From assembly GCA_018268695.1 (NCBI GenBank), contig JAFDWD010000087.1:1-8043 (forward strand): DNA of 8,043 bases. Direction: 5' to 3'. Both the position numbers and the translations under genes were made by a program. Positions 1 through 5,349 of the stretch are shown piece after piece. Positions within the stretch are counted from its first letter, which is position 1; the number at the start of each line of letters is the position of its first letter. The notes under the pieces were generated by a model that was not told the DNA's origin, ran no database searches, and worked only from the letters and a program-made list of their open reading frames with translations. Source of the stretch: Actinomycetota bacterium. Lineage in GTDB: Bacteria; Actinomycetota; Thermoleophilia; Solirubrobacterales; 70-9.

Positions 1-1
1 C

Positions 2-958
2 ATGGACGCGATCCGGATCGCCCGCGGGCTGACCGGCCGCGACGACATCCTCAAGATCTTCGGCTCCTACCATGGCCACCACGATGCGGTGATGGTCTCG
101 ATCGGCGTCGAATACGACCAGATCGGGCCCGCCGACGAACTCGCCTCGCTGCCCTACGGGGGCGGCATCCCCCAGGCGACCGTCGACCTCACCCACGCCG
201 TCCATTTCAACGACGCCGAGGGGATGGAGGCGCGGATCGTCGCCCTCGAGAAGGCCGGCCGCAAGCCGGCCTGCGTGATCATGGAGGCGGCGATGATGAA
301 CCTCGGCGTGGTCCTGCCGGAGCCGGGCTACCTGGAGGCGGTGCGCGAGATCACCGCTAGGCACGGGGTCATCCTGATCTTCGACGAGGTGAAGACCGGC
401 CTCTGCATCGCCGCCGGCGGCGCGGTCGAGCGCTTCGGCGTCGAGCCCGACATGGTCACCCTCGCCAAGAGCCTCGGCGGCGGCCTCCCGACCGGAGCGA
501 TCGGGATGACCGAGGAGGTCGCGCGGGTCGTCGAGGACGGCACCGTGTACCAGGTCGGCACCTACAACGGCAACCCGCTCGGCATGGCCGCGGCCCGGGC
601 CAGCCTGCTCGAGGTCCTCACCCCGGAGGGCTATGAGCACCTCGACCGCATGAACGACCGCATCCTCGCCGGCTGCGACCAGGTGGTCGCCGACTTCGAC
701 CTTCCCGGCTACACCGTCGGCGTCGGCTCGAAGGGCTGCGTCACCTTCTCGCCGGTCAAGGTCACCGACTACGCGGTCTTCAAGCAGCACCAGGACGCCG
801 ACCTCTCCGAGCTCGCCTGGCTCTACAACTTCAACCGCGGCATCTTCATGACCCCGGGCCGCGAGGAGGAGTGGACGCTCTCGGTCGCCCACGACGAGGC
901 GGCGATCGACGCCTACGTGGCGGCGTTCCGCGAGATGGCCGAGGAGCTGCGCGGCTGA
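2..958 (+). CDS. class III aminotransferase, glutamate-1-semialdehyde aminomutase-like (5'-truncated)
   Basis: This is the C-terminal 318 residues of a fold-type I PLP enzyme of aminotransferase class III. Visible family marks, numbered from the first whole codon, are SYHGHHD (about residues 22-28), the cofactor-binding aspartate in FDEVKTG (127-133), the Schiff-base lysine K156 in TLAKSLGGG, and the TYNGNPLGMAAARA stretch that closes over the phosphate. These are the pattern of glutamate-1-semialdehyde 2,1-aminomutase and its relatives. Family members are about 430 residues long, so roughly the first 110-120 are outside the window. The methionine at position 2 is therefore internal and not a start. 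The line FDEVKTGLC differs from the FDEVMTGFR of the tetrapyrrole enzyme, so a different amino-ketone or amino-acid substrate is possible. It ends 68 bp before the MftR-like regulator on the same strand. Whether it shares a transcript or a pathway with that gene is unknown. Class III membership is secure and the substrate is not. Confidence 0.85.
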   Translation: MDAIRIARGLTGRDDILKIFGSYHGHHDAVMVSIGVEYDQIGPADELASLPYGGGIPQATVDLTHAVHFNDAEGMEARIVALEKAGRKPACVIMEAAMMNLGVVLPEPGYLEAVREITARHGVILIFDEVKTGLCIAAGGAVERFGVEPDMVTLAKSLGGGLPTGAIGMTEEVARVVEDGTVYQVGTYNGNPLGMAAARASLLEVLTPEGYEHLDRMNDRILAGCDQVVADFDLPGYTVGVGSKGCVTFSPVKVTDYAVFKQHQDADLSELAWLYNFNRGIFMTPGREEEWTLSVAHDEAAIDAYVAAFREMAEELRG

Positions 959-1010
959 CGGCCGAGCCCGAGCAAGCAGGACTCTCAACTCGTTCCCGGG
1001 ATCCGACTGA

Positions 1011-1025
1011 TAGCACCCGGTGTCA
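1011..1025. promoter_or_regulatory. possible dyad operator just upstream of the mftR-like gene
   Basis: TAGCACC-C-GGTGTCA is an interrupted dyad (CACC/GGTG perfect, 5 of 7 positions matching over the full arms) ending one base before the ATG at 1027. An A/T-containing TGATAG lies at 1008-1013 and could be a -10 element, which would give a very short or absent leader. That would agree with the absence of a Shine-Dalgarno sequence. Autorepression by the downstream TetR protein would explain a dyad here. The symmetry is short and could be chance in GC-rich DNA. Confidence 0.3.
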
Positions 1026-1026
1026 A

Positions 1027-1611
1027 ATGTCGATCGGCAGACCCCCCTCAACGACCCGCGACGAGATCGAAGCGGTGGCGCTGGCGCTCTTCGCCGAGCG
1101 CGGCTTCGAGGCGACCACCGTGGAGGACGTGGCGAGCGCCGTCGGGATCGGGCGCCGCACCTTGTTCCGCTACTTCGCCTCCAAGAACGACATCGTCTGG
1201 GGGGACTTCGACTGGGTGATGGAGCGCCTGCGCCGGGCGCTGGCCGAGGGTGACGACCTGCCGCTGATGGAGGCCCTGCGCCACGGGGTGGTCGAGTCGA
1301 ACCGCTATCCGGCCGACCAGGAGGTCGGCCTGCGGATCCGCATGGACCTGATCACCGGCACGCCCGCCCTGCAGGCCCACTCCGCCCTGCGCTACGCCGA
1401 GTGGCGGGGGGTGGTCGCCGCCTGGGCGGCCGAGCGGCTCGGCGAGGCCCCCGACGACCTGCGGCCGCGGGTGATCGGCTATGCGGCCCTCGGCTCGGCG
1501 ATGGCCTCGTTCGAACGCTGGGTGGCGAACGAGGACGAGGACCTGCTCGAGCTGCTCGAGGCCGCCTTCGTCGCGCTCGCGGCGGGCTTCGCGACCGTCG
1601 GCGATCGATGA
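1027..1611 (+). CDS. mftR: TetR-family regulator, mycofactocin regulator MftR-like
   Basis: This is a 194-residue TetR-family DNA-binding protein. The N-terminal helix-turn-helix domain covers about residues 9-55: ALFAERGFEATTVEDVASAVGIG, then RRTLFRYFASKNDIVWGDFD. The phrase GIGRRTLFRYFxSKNDxVWGDFD, and the opening GRPPSTT, are what I recognise from MftR, the regulator that begins mycofactocin gene clusters. In mycobacteria MftR represses the cluster and is relieved by long-chain acyl-CoA. The C-terminal half is an all-helical ligand and dimer domain. ATG at 1027 is the only sensible start: there is no in-frame upstream start codon nearby, and it begins exactly at the family's N-terminus. 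No Shine-Dalgarno is visible. Its last codons overlap the start of the glycosyltransferase (ATGA), so the two are translated from one message. The assignment to MftR rests on motif memory and on the MftF-like partner. Confidence 0.78.
   Translation: MSIGRPPSTTRDEIEAVALALFAERGFEATTVEDVASAVGIGRRTLFRYFASKNDIVWGDFDWVMERLRRALAEGDDLPLMEALRHGVVESNRYPADQEVGLRIRMDLITGTPALQAHSALRYAEWRGVVAAWAAERLGEAPDDLRPRVIGYAALGSAMASFERWVANEDEDLLELLEAAFVALAAGFATVGDR
1608..1611 (+). other. ATGA start/stop overlap coupling mftR and mftF
   Basis: The last A-T-G-A of the regulator contains the ATG of the glycosyltransferase (1608-1610) and the regulator's TGA (1609-1611). Such overlaps usually mean that the second gene is translated by ribosomes finishing the first. 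This fits the missing Shine-Dalgarno in front of 1608. Confidence 0.8.
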
Positions 1612-3050
1612 GCCCGACGCCGTCCTTCGAGCTCGACGCCGGGGTCCGCCGGCGCCACCGCGGCCGCCTCCTGGTCGGCGGGACGCCGCCGCGGCTCGTG
1701 CGCCTGAGCGAGGCCGGAGCGGCGGCCCTCAATGCGGTCCTCGCCGGGGAGGACGCGGTTCCCGCGGTGGCGACGATGGCGCGGCGGCTCGAGCGCCAGG
1801 GGCTCATCCATCCGCTGCCCGGTGACGGCTCCGACGACCCCGAGGTGACCGCGATCGTGCCGGTGCTCGACGGCGGCGAGGCACTCGGGAAACTGGTCCG
1901 CACCCTCGCCGCGGAAGGGCCGGTGATCGTCGTCGACGACGGCTCGGGCGATGGCTCCGCCGAACGGGCGGCGGCCGCCGGGGCCCGGGTCCTTCGCCAT
2001 GGCAGGCCGCGCGGCCCGGCGGCGGCGCGCAACGCGGGGCTCGCCGCCGCGGGCACCGAGATAGTCGCCTTCCTCGATGCCGACTGCCTGGTCGCGCCGG
2101 GCTGGCGCCGCGGCCTCGCCGGACTCCTCGCCGCCGACCCCTCGAACGCCCTCGTCGCACCGCGGGTGAGGGCCACCCCGGGCGCCTCGGCCCTCGCCCG
2201 TTACGAGCGCCTGGCGCCGCCGCTCGACCTCGGCCCGCACGCCGGCCTGGTCGGCCCGTCACGTCGCGTCTCCTACCTGCCCGCCGCCGCCCTGCTCGGC
2301 CGCCGCGACGTGCTGCTCGACCTGGGCGGCTTCGACGAGACGCTCCGTTTCGGCGAGGACGTCGACCTGGTCTGGCGAGCGCTGGCGGCGGGCCACCGGG
2401 TCCGCTATGCGCCGAGCCGCGAGGTCTCTCACCGCCCCCGCCCGACCCTTGCCGGCTTCGCCCACCAGCGGGCCGGCTACGGCAGCTCGGCCGTCGAGCT
2501 GGTGAAGCGACACGGCCGCGCCGCCGCCCCGCTGCGGACCGGCCGCCACAGTGCCCTTATATGGAGTGCGGTCGCGCTGCTCGGGCCGCGGGCCCTGCTC
2601 CCGGCGCTCGCCCTGTCGACCGCGATCGTCGCCGGCCGCGGGGACGATCGCGCTTCGCGCCTGGCCTTGGCGGAGCTGGCGCTACGCGGCCAGACGACCG
2701 CCGGCGCCCACCTGGCCCGCGTGGTGGCGCGCGAGTGGCTGCCGCTCGGGCTCGCCGCGGCGCCATTCAGCCGGCGCGCCCGCGCCGCGCTCCTCACCGC
2801 CCTCGCCGTCGACGCGCTGCCGGTATGGACGGGGGTCGACACGCCTGGCGAGCTGCCGCGGGCGAGCGCCCTGCGGCTGCTGGACCGCTCCGCCTACGCG
2901 ACCGGGATGTGGCGGGAGATGGCGCGGCGGCGCGACTTCCGGGCGCTCAGGCCGAGGGGCCTAGGGCCGGGACCGGCCGAGACGAAGGAGGGGGCCGGGT
3001 CTGACCCGGCCCCCTCCTTTTTCAGGGCGCCTGGAGACGCCCGCGCTTGA
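1608..3050 (+). CDS. mftF: mycofactocin glycosyltransferase MftF-like (GT2 family)
   Basis: This is a 480-residue family 2 glycosyltransferase. Residues about 5-75 form a small N-terminal module (GRLLVGGTPPRLVRLSEAG). The GT-A domain follows with VTAIVPV from residue 80, the nucleotide-binding VVDDGSGD (108-115), the metal-binding DxD as D157-A-D159 in FLDADC, and GEDVDLVWR (E250, D251, D253), which carries the catalytic base region. HRPRPTLAGFAHQRAGYGSSA and a moderately hydrophobic C-terminal part come after it. This order and length match MftF, which adds a beta-1,4-linked glucose chain to premycofactocin. The start is ATG 1608, overlapping the mftR stop, which implies coupled translation; no independent ribosome site is evident. 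The family-like sequence ends near RRRDFRALRPR. The last 30 or so residues are low-complexity and are encoded by a transcription terminator, so the true 3' end may be disturbed. Other mycofactocin genes are not in the window. A generic GT2 enzyme is the alternative. Confidence 0.82.
   Translation: MSPTPSFELDAGVRRRHRGRLLVGGTPPRLVRLSEAGAAALNAVLAGEDAVPAVATMARRLERQGLIHPLPGDGSDDPEVTAIVPVLDGGEALGKLVRTLAAEGPVIVVDDGSGDGSAERAAAAGARVLRHGRPRGPAAARNAGLAAAGTEIVAFLDADCLVAPGWRRGLAGLLAADPSNALVAPRVRATPGASALARYERLAPPLDLGPHAGLVGPSRRVSYLPAAALLGRRDVLLDLGGFDETLRFGEDVDLVWRALAAGHRVRYAPSREVSHRPRPTLAGFAHQRAGYGSSAVELVKRHGRAAAPLRTGRHSALIWSAVALLGPRALLPALALSTAIVAGRGDDRASRLALAELALRGQTTAGAHLARVVAREWLPLGLAAAPFSRRARAALLTALAVDALPVWTGVDTPGELPRASALRLLDRSAYATGMWREMARRRDFRALRPRGLGPGPAETKEGAGSDPAPSFFRAPGDARA
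2985..3022 (+). terminator. strong rho-independent terminator inside the 3' end of mftF
   Basis: The left arm 2985-3001 and right arm 3003-3019 are perfect reverse complements over 17 positions. With a realistic TCTGA loop (3000-3004) this leaves a 15-bp GC-rich stem, and T's run through 3018-3022. This is a textbook intrinsic terminator for + strand transcription. It lies before the frame's stop codon at 3048-3050. On the minus strand the hairpin is followed by a weaker U-run (CTTCGTCT), so it may also help end the convergent exporter transcript, less efficiently. Confidence 0.85.
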
Positions 3051-3062
3051 TCGGAGGGTGAT

Positions 3063-4511
3063 TCAGGCCATCACCGGCTCGGCCCCGGCGTCGAGCTCGA
3101 CCGCCCCGCTGCGGAGAAGCAGTCCCGAGATCACAGCACCGAAGGCGAAGATCCCGGCCGCACACCAGAAGGCGATCGAGAACCCGTGGACGGTGGCGAC
3201 GGATGCCGCCTGCGCGCCACCCGGGTGACTCGCCAGGTAGGTGCCGGCGGCGCTCACCGAGAGGCTCGAGAGCAGGGCGGTGCCGACCGAGCCACCGATC
3301 TGCTGGGTGGTGTTGACCAACGCCGAGGCGGCGCCGGCGTCCTCGGGGCGGACGCCCGCGGTGGCGGTCGCCATCGCGGGAGCAAAGATCAGGCCCATCC
3401 CGACGCCGATCAGGAGCAGGCCCGGCAGCACCCCGGTTGCCCAGGAGCTGTCCACCGTGAGCTGGGCGAACCAGACCATCGAGGCCGCCGACAGCAGCAT
3501 GCCGATGACCACCAGCGGCCGGGGACCGACGCGGGGCAGCAGTTTCATGCTCGCCACGCTGGAGCTGATCATCGTCATCGGGGTCATCGGCAGGAAGGCC
3601 AGGCCGGTCTGGATCGGCGAGAGGCCGAGCGTGCCCTGCAGGAAGAAGGTCAAGAACAGCAGGACGGCGAAGACGCCGGCCCCGGCGATCCCGACGGCGG
3701 CGAAGGAGCCGCCCCGGTTGCGGTCGAGGAGGATCCGCATCGGCAGCAGCGCGTGGTCGCGGCGACGCTCGACCCAGACGAAGGCGGCGAGCAGCGCCGC
3801 GGCGACGGCGAACAGGCCGAGGATCAACGGGCTGGTCCAGCCGCGGCTCTCGGCTTCGGCACATCCGTAGACCAGCGCCAAGAGACCCGAGGAGGCGGTC
3901 AGCGTGCCCAGCAGGTCGAGCCGTTGGCGGCGACGCTCCTCCTCGCCTCGGAGCAGGGTGAAGGCACCGACAACCGCCGGGATCGCGATCCCGATGTTCA
4001 CGTAGAGGCACCAGCGCCAGGTCAGGTACTCGGTGAGGACTCCGCCCAGGAGCAGACCCAGGGCGGCCCCGGCGACCGCGATGCCGCCGAAGATGCCGAA
4101 GGCTTTGCCGCGCTCGGCCGGATCGGTGAAGGTCGTCGTCAGCAGCGAGAGCGCGGCCGGTGCGAGCAGGGCGCCGAACGCACCTTGCAGCGCCCGGGCG
4201 CCGACCAGCACCTCGAAGCTCGGTGCCATGCCACCGATCGCCGAGGCGCCGGCGAAGCCGACGAGGGCGGCGATCATCGCCCGTTTACGGCCGAACATGT
4301 CCGCGATCCGGCCGCCGAGCAGGAGCAGGCTGCCGAAGGAGAGCGCGTAGGCGGTGACCAGCCACTGGCGGGCCGAGTCGGAGAAGCCGAGGTCGTGCTG
4401 GGCGGTCGGCAGGGCGATGTTCACGATCGTCGAGTCGAGCACGATCATCAGTTGGGCCAGGCCCAATATCGCGAGGATCCACCAGCGGCGCCGGTGGTGG
4501 TCGGTCTTCAT
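3063..4511 (-). CDS. DHA2-type (EmrB/QacA-like) MFS drug exporter, 14 membrane helices
   Basis: This is a 482-residue inner-membrane proton-driven exporter of the DHA2 (14-helix) branch of the major facilitator superfamily. Helix 1 carries the motif LDSTIVNIALP (residues 25-35) with its conserved D26. Motif A is GRIADMFGRKR (67-77) in the loop between helices 2 and 3. The helix 5 antiporter region GAALGLLLGGVLTEYLTWRWCLYVNIGI follows, and repeated hydrophobic segments run to the C-terminus. Substrates of such pumps are typically toxic hydrophobic compounds; the actual one cannot be read from sequence. I chose ATG 4511, which starts four residues before the basic HHRRRWW stretch and has GTGAG seven bases upstream. 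TTG 4532 and GTG 4523 are in-frame alternatives and would add at most seven residues. It is divergent from a TetR gene with two shared operators between them, so repression by that protein is very likely. It ends 12 bp from the end of mftF, convergently. Confidence 0.92.
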   Translation of the reverse strand: MKTDHHRRRWWILAILGLAQLMIVLDSTIVNIALPTAQHDLGFSDSARQWLVTAYALSFGSLLLLGGRIADMFGRKRAMIAALVGFAGASAIGGMAPSFEVLVGARALQGAFGALLAPAALSLLTTTFTDPAERGKAFGIFGGIAVAGAALGLLLGGVLTEYLTWRWCLYVNIGIAIPAVVGAFTLLRGEEERRRQRLDLLGTLTASSGLLALVYGCAEAESRGWTSPLILGLFAVAAALLAAFVWVERRRDHALLPMRILLDRNRGGSFAAVGIAGAGVFAVLLFLTFFLQGTLGLSPIQTGLAFLPMTPMTMISSSVASMKLLPRVGPRPLVVIGMLLSAASMVWFAQLTVDSSWATGVLPGLLLIGVGMGLIFAPAMATATAGVRPEDAGAASALVNTTQQIGGSVGTALLSSLSVSAAGTYLASHPGGAQAASVATVHGFSIAFWCAAGIFAFGAVISGLLLRSGAVELDAGAEPVMA

Positions 4512-4542
4512 CTCGTTGCTCACTTTCGTCAAGAGTGGTTGT

Positions 4543-4565
4543 AACCGGAGGGATGATCTCCGTTT
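4543..4565. promoter_or_regulatory. operator O1 of the TetR/MFS divergent region (exporter-proximal)
   Basis: AACCGGAG (4543-4550), a 7-base spacer, and CTCCGTTT (4558-4565) form a dyad with 7 of 8 arm positions matching, centred on 4554. It lies about 31 bp ahead of the exporter's ATG. It would cover the region just upstream of, or over, a possible exporter -10 (TACAAC on the minus strand, 4543-4538). Its near-copy lies 40 bp away. Length, symmetry and position are typical of a TetR-family operator. Confidence 0.75.
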
Positions 4566-4582
4566 CGATCACGGTAGCACAT

Positions 4583-4605
4583 AACCGGAGATTCTGTCTC
4601 CGCTT
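4583..4605. promoter_or_regulatory. operator O2 of the TetR/MFS divergent region (regulator-proximal)
   Basis: AACCGGAGA (4583-4591), a 5-base spacer, and TCTCCGCTT (4597-4605) form a dyad with 8 of 9 arm positions matching, centred on 4594. TAACCGGAG and TCTCCG are identical to the corresponding blocks of O1 at a fixed offset of 40 bp. It overlaps where the -35 box of the TetR promoter should lie, so occupancy would block that promoter (autorepression). Confidence 0.78.
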
Positions 4606-4608
4606 TTG

Positions 4609-4614
4609 TAGACT
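4609..4614 (+). promoter_or_regulatory. candidate -10 box giving a leaderless tetR transcript
   Basis: TAGACT matches four of six positions of the TATAAT consensus, including the key first T, second A and last T. It ends six bases before the ATG at 4621. The usual -10 to start-site distance would put the first transcribed base at or next to the A of the start codon. There is no convincing Shine-Dalgarno in front of 4621. Leaderless messages are common in actinobacteria. No good -35 hexamer is visible; that position is inside operator O2. Confidence 0.5.
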
Positions 4615-4620
4615 GCAGGC

Positions 4621-5292
4621 ATGAACGAGACGACCGACACCCAGAAGCCCCTGCGGCGCGACGCCGCCGAGAACCGCAAGCGGCTGCTCGACGCCGCCCG
4701 GGAGGTCTTCGCCGAGGAGGGCCTGGAGGCGACGATGGACGAGGTCGCCGCGCGGGCAGGGCTCGGCGTCGGGACCGCCTACCGGCGCTTCGCCAACAAG
4801 GACGACCTGCTCGAGGCGCTCTTCCGCGAGCGGATCGGCGAGCTCGAGGAGATCATGGACCGGGCCGACCGCTTCGAGGACCCCTGGCAGGGGATCCTCT
4901 CCTACCTACGCGAGACGGTTGCCCTGACCGCCGGGGACAGGGGGCTGCGGGAGTTGATGCTGAGCCCGCCGGAGGGGCTCGACTTCATCGACGAGGCCCG
5001 CCTGCGGCTGGGCCCGCGGATCGACGACCTGGTCGCCCGCGCCGACCGCGCGGGCGCCCTGCGCCAGGGCATCGGCTCCAGCGATCTGGTGATGGTCGTC
5101 TTGATGCTCGCGCCGCTGGCCGACTACCGACCCACCGGCGGCGACCCCGCCTGGCCGAGATTCTTCGAGCTCCTGGTCGCCGGACTCCGTGCCGATGCCG
5201 GCAATCCGCTGCCGGGGGAAGCGCTGAGCCCGGCGGAGGCCGACGAGTTGATGAAGGACGAGTACCGCAACCGACGTCGGAGCCGTCCCTGA
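4621..5292 (+). CDS. TetR-family repressor with SbtR-like C-terminal domain
   Basis: This is a 223-residue TetR-family regulator. After a short polar tail, the DNA-binding domain runs from about residue 17 to 62: NRKRLLDAAREVFAEEGLEA, the helix-turn-helix TMDEVAARAGLGVGTAYRRF (about 38-57), then NKDDLLEALF. The ligand half (PWQGILSYLRE, GDRGLRELML, LRLGPRIDDLVARADRAGALR, FFELLVAGLRAD) has the layout of the SbtR-like C-terminal domain found in many actinobacterial TetR proteins. The end is a charged tail (DELMKDEYRNRRRSRP). ATG 4621 is well placed behind a -10-like box. It is divergent from the MFS exporter, and two matching dyads lie between the two genes. The inferred role is a drug- or metabolite-responsive repressor of the exporter and of itself. 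The inducer is unknown. The next gene downstream is convergent, so it is probably transcribed alone. Confidence 0.9.
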   Translation: MNETTDTQKPLRRDAAENRKRLLDAAREVFAEEGLEATMDEVAARAGLGVGTAYRRFANKDDLLEALFRERIGELEEIMDRADRFEDPWQGILSYLRETVALTAGDRGLRELMLSPPEGLDFIDEARLRLGPRIDDLVARADRAGALRQGIGSSDLVMVVLMLAPLADYRPTGGDPAWPRFFELLVAGLRADAGNPLPGEALSPAEADELMKDEYRNRRRSRP

Positions 5293-5324
5293 CGGAGGCG
5301 AGGACCGGCGGGGCGCTCGAGCAC

Positions 5325-5349
5325 GACGAGGATCGGGCCGATGCTCGTC
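5325..5349. terminator. inverted repeat between convergent genes, possible bidirectional terminator
   Basis: GACGAG (5325-5330) and ATCGG (5332-5336) are mirrored by CCGAT (5338-5342) and CTCGTC (5344-5349). They are separated by a single G at the centre, with one G:G mismatch in each arm. This makes an 11-pair imperfect hairpin in the 55-bp gap between the TetR gene and the beta-helix gene, overlapping the latter's stop codon. No T-run follows on either side, so it is not a canonical intrinsic terminator. U-less hairpins between convergent genes are frequent in GC-rich actinobacteria. Confidence 0.45.

Noticed and set aside
2..4. ATG at the left edge as a true start of the aminotransferase
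   Set aside because: Class III enzymes have about 110-120 more residues before the YHGHHD motif, so this Met is internal and the gene is cut by the window.
1020..1253. GTG 1020 and the 77-codon frame starting there
   Set aside because: It is in a different frame from the TetR protein. Its Arg-rich translation has no helix-turn-helix pattern, whereas the ATG 1027 frame does.
1352..2240. Long minus-strand frames (1352-2176 and 1479-2240) opposite mftR and mftF
   Set aside because: They are Arg/Ala/Pro-rich low-complexity translations without motifs, antisense to two well-supported genes.
4527..4532. TTGACG on the minus strand as a -35 box for the exporter
   Set aside because: The expected -10 would fall inside the first codons after ATG 4511 and shows no TA-rich hexamer. 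The promoter is more likely under the operators.
3186..4544. 452-codon open frame on + opposite the MFS exporter
   Set aside because: Its translation is a Gln/Gly/Arg/Glu-rich string with no family resemblance. It is the antisense of a clear MFS gene, and such frames are common in very GC-rich DNA.
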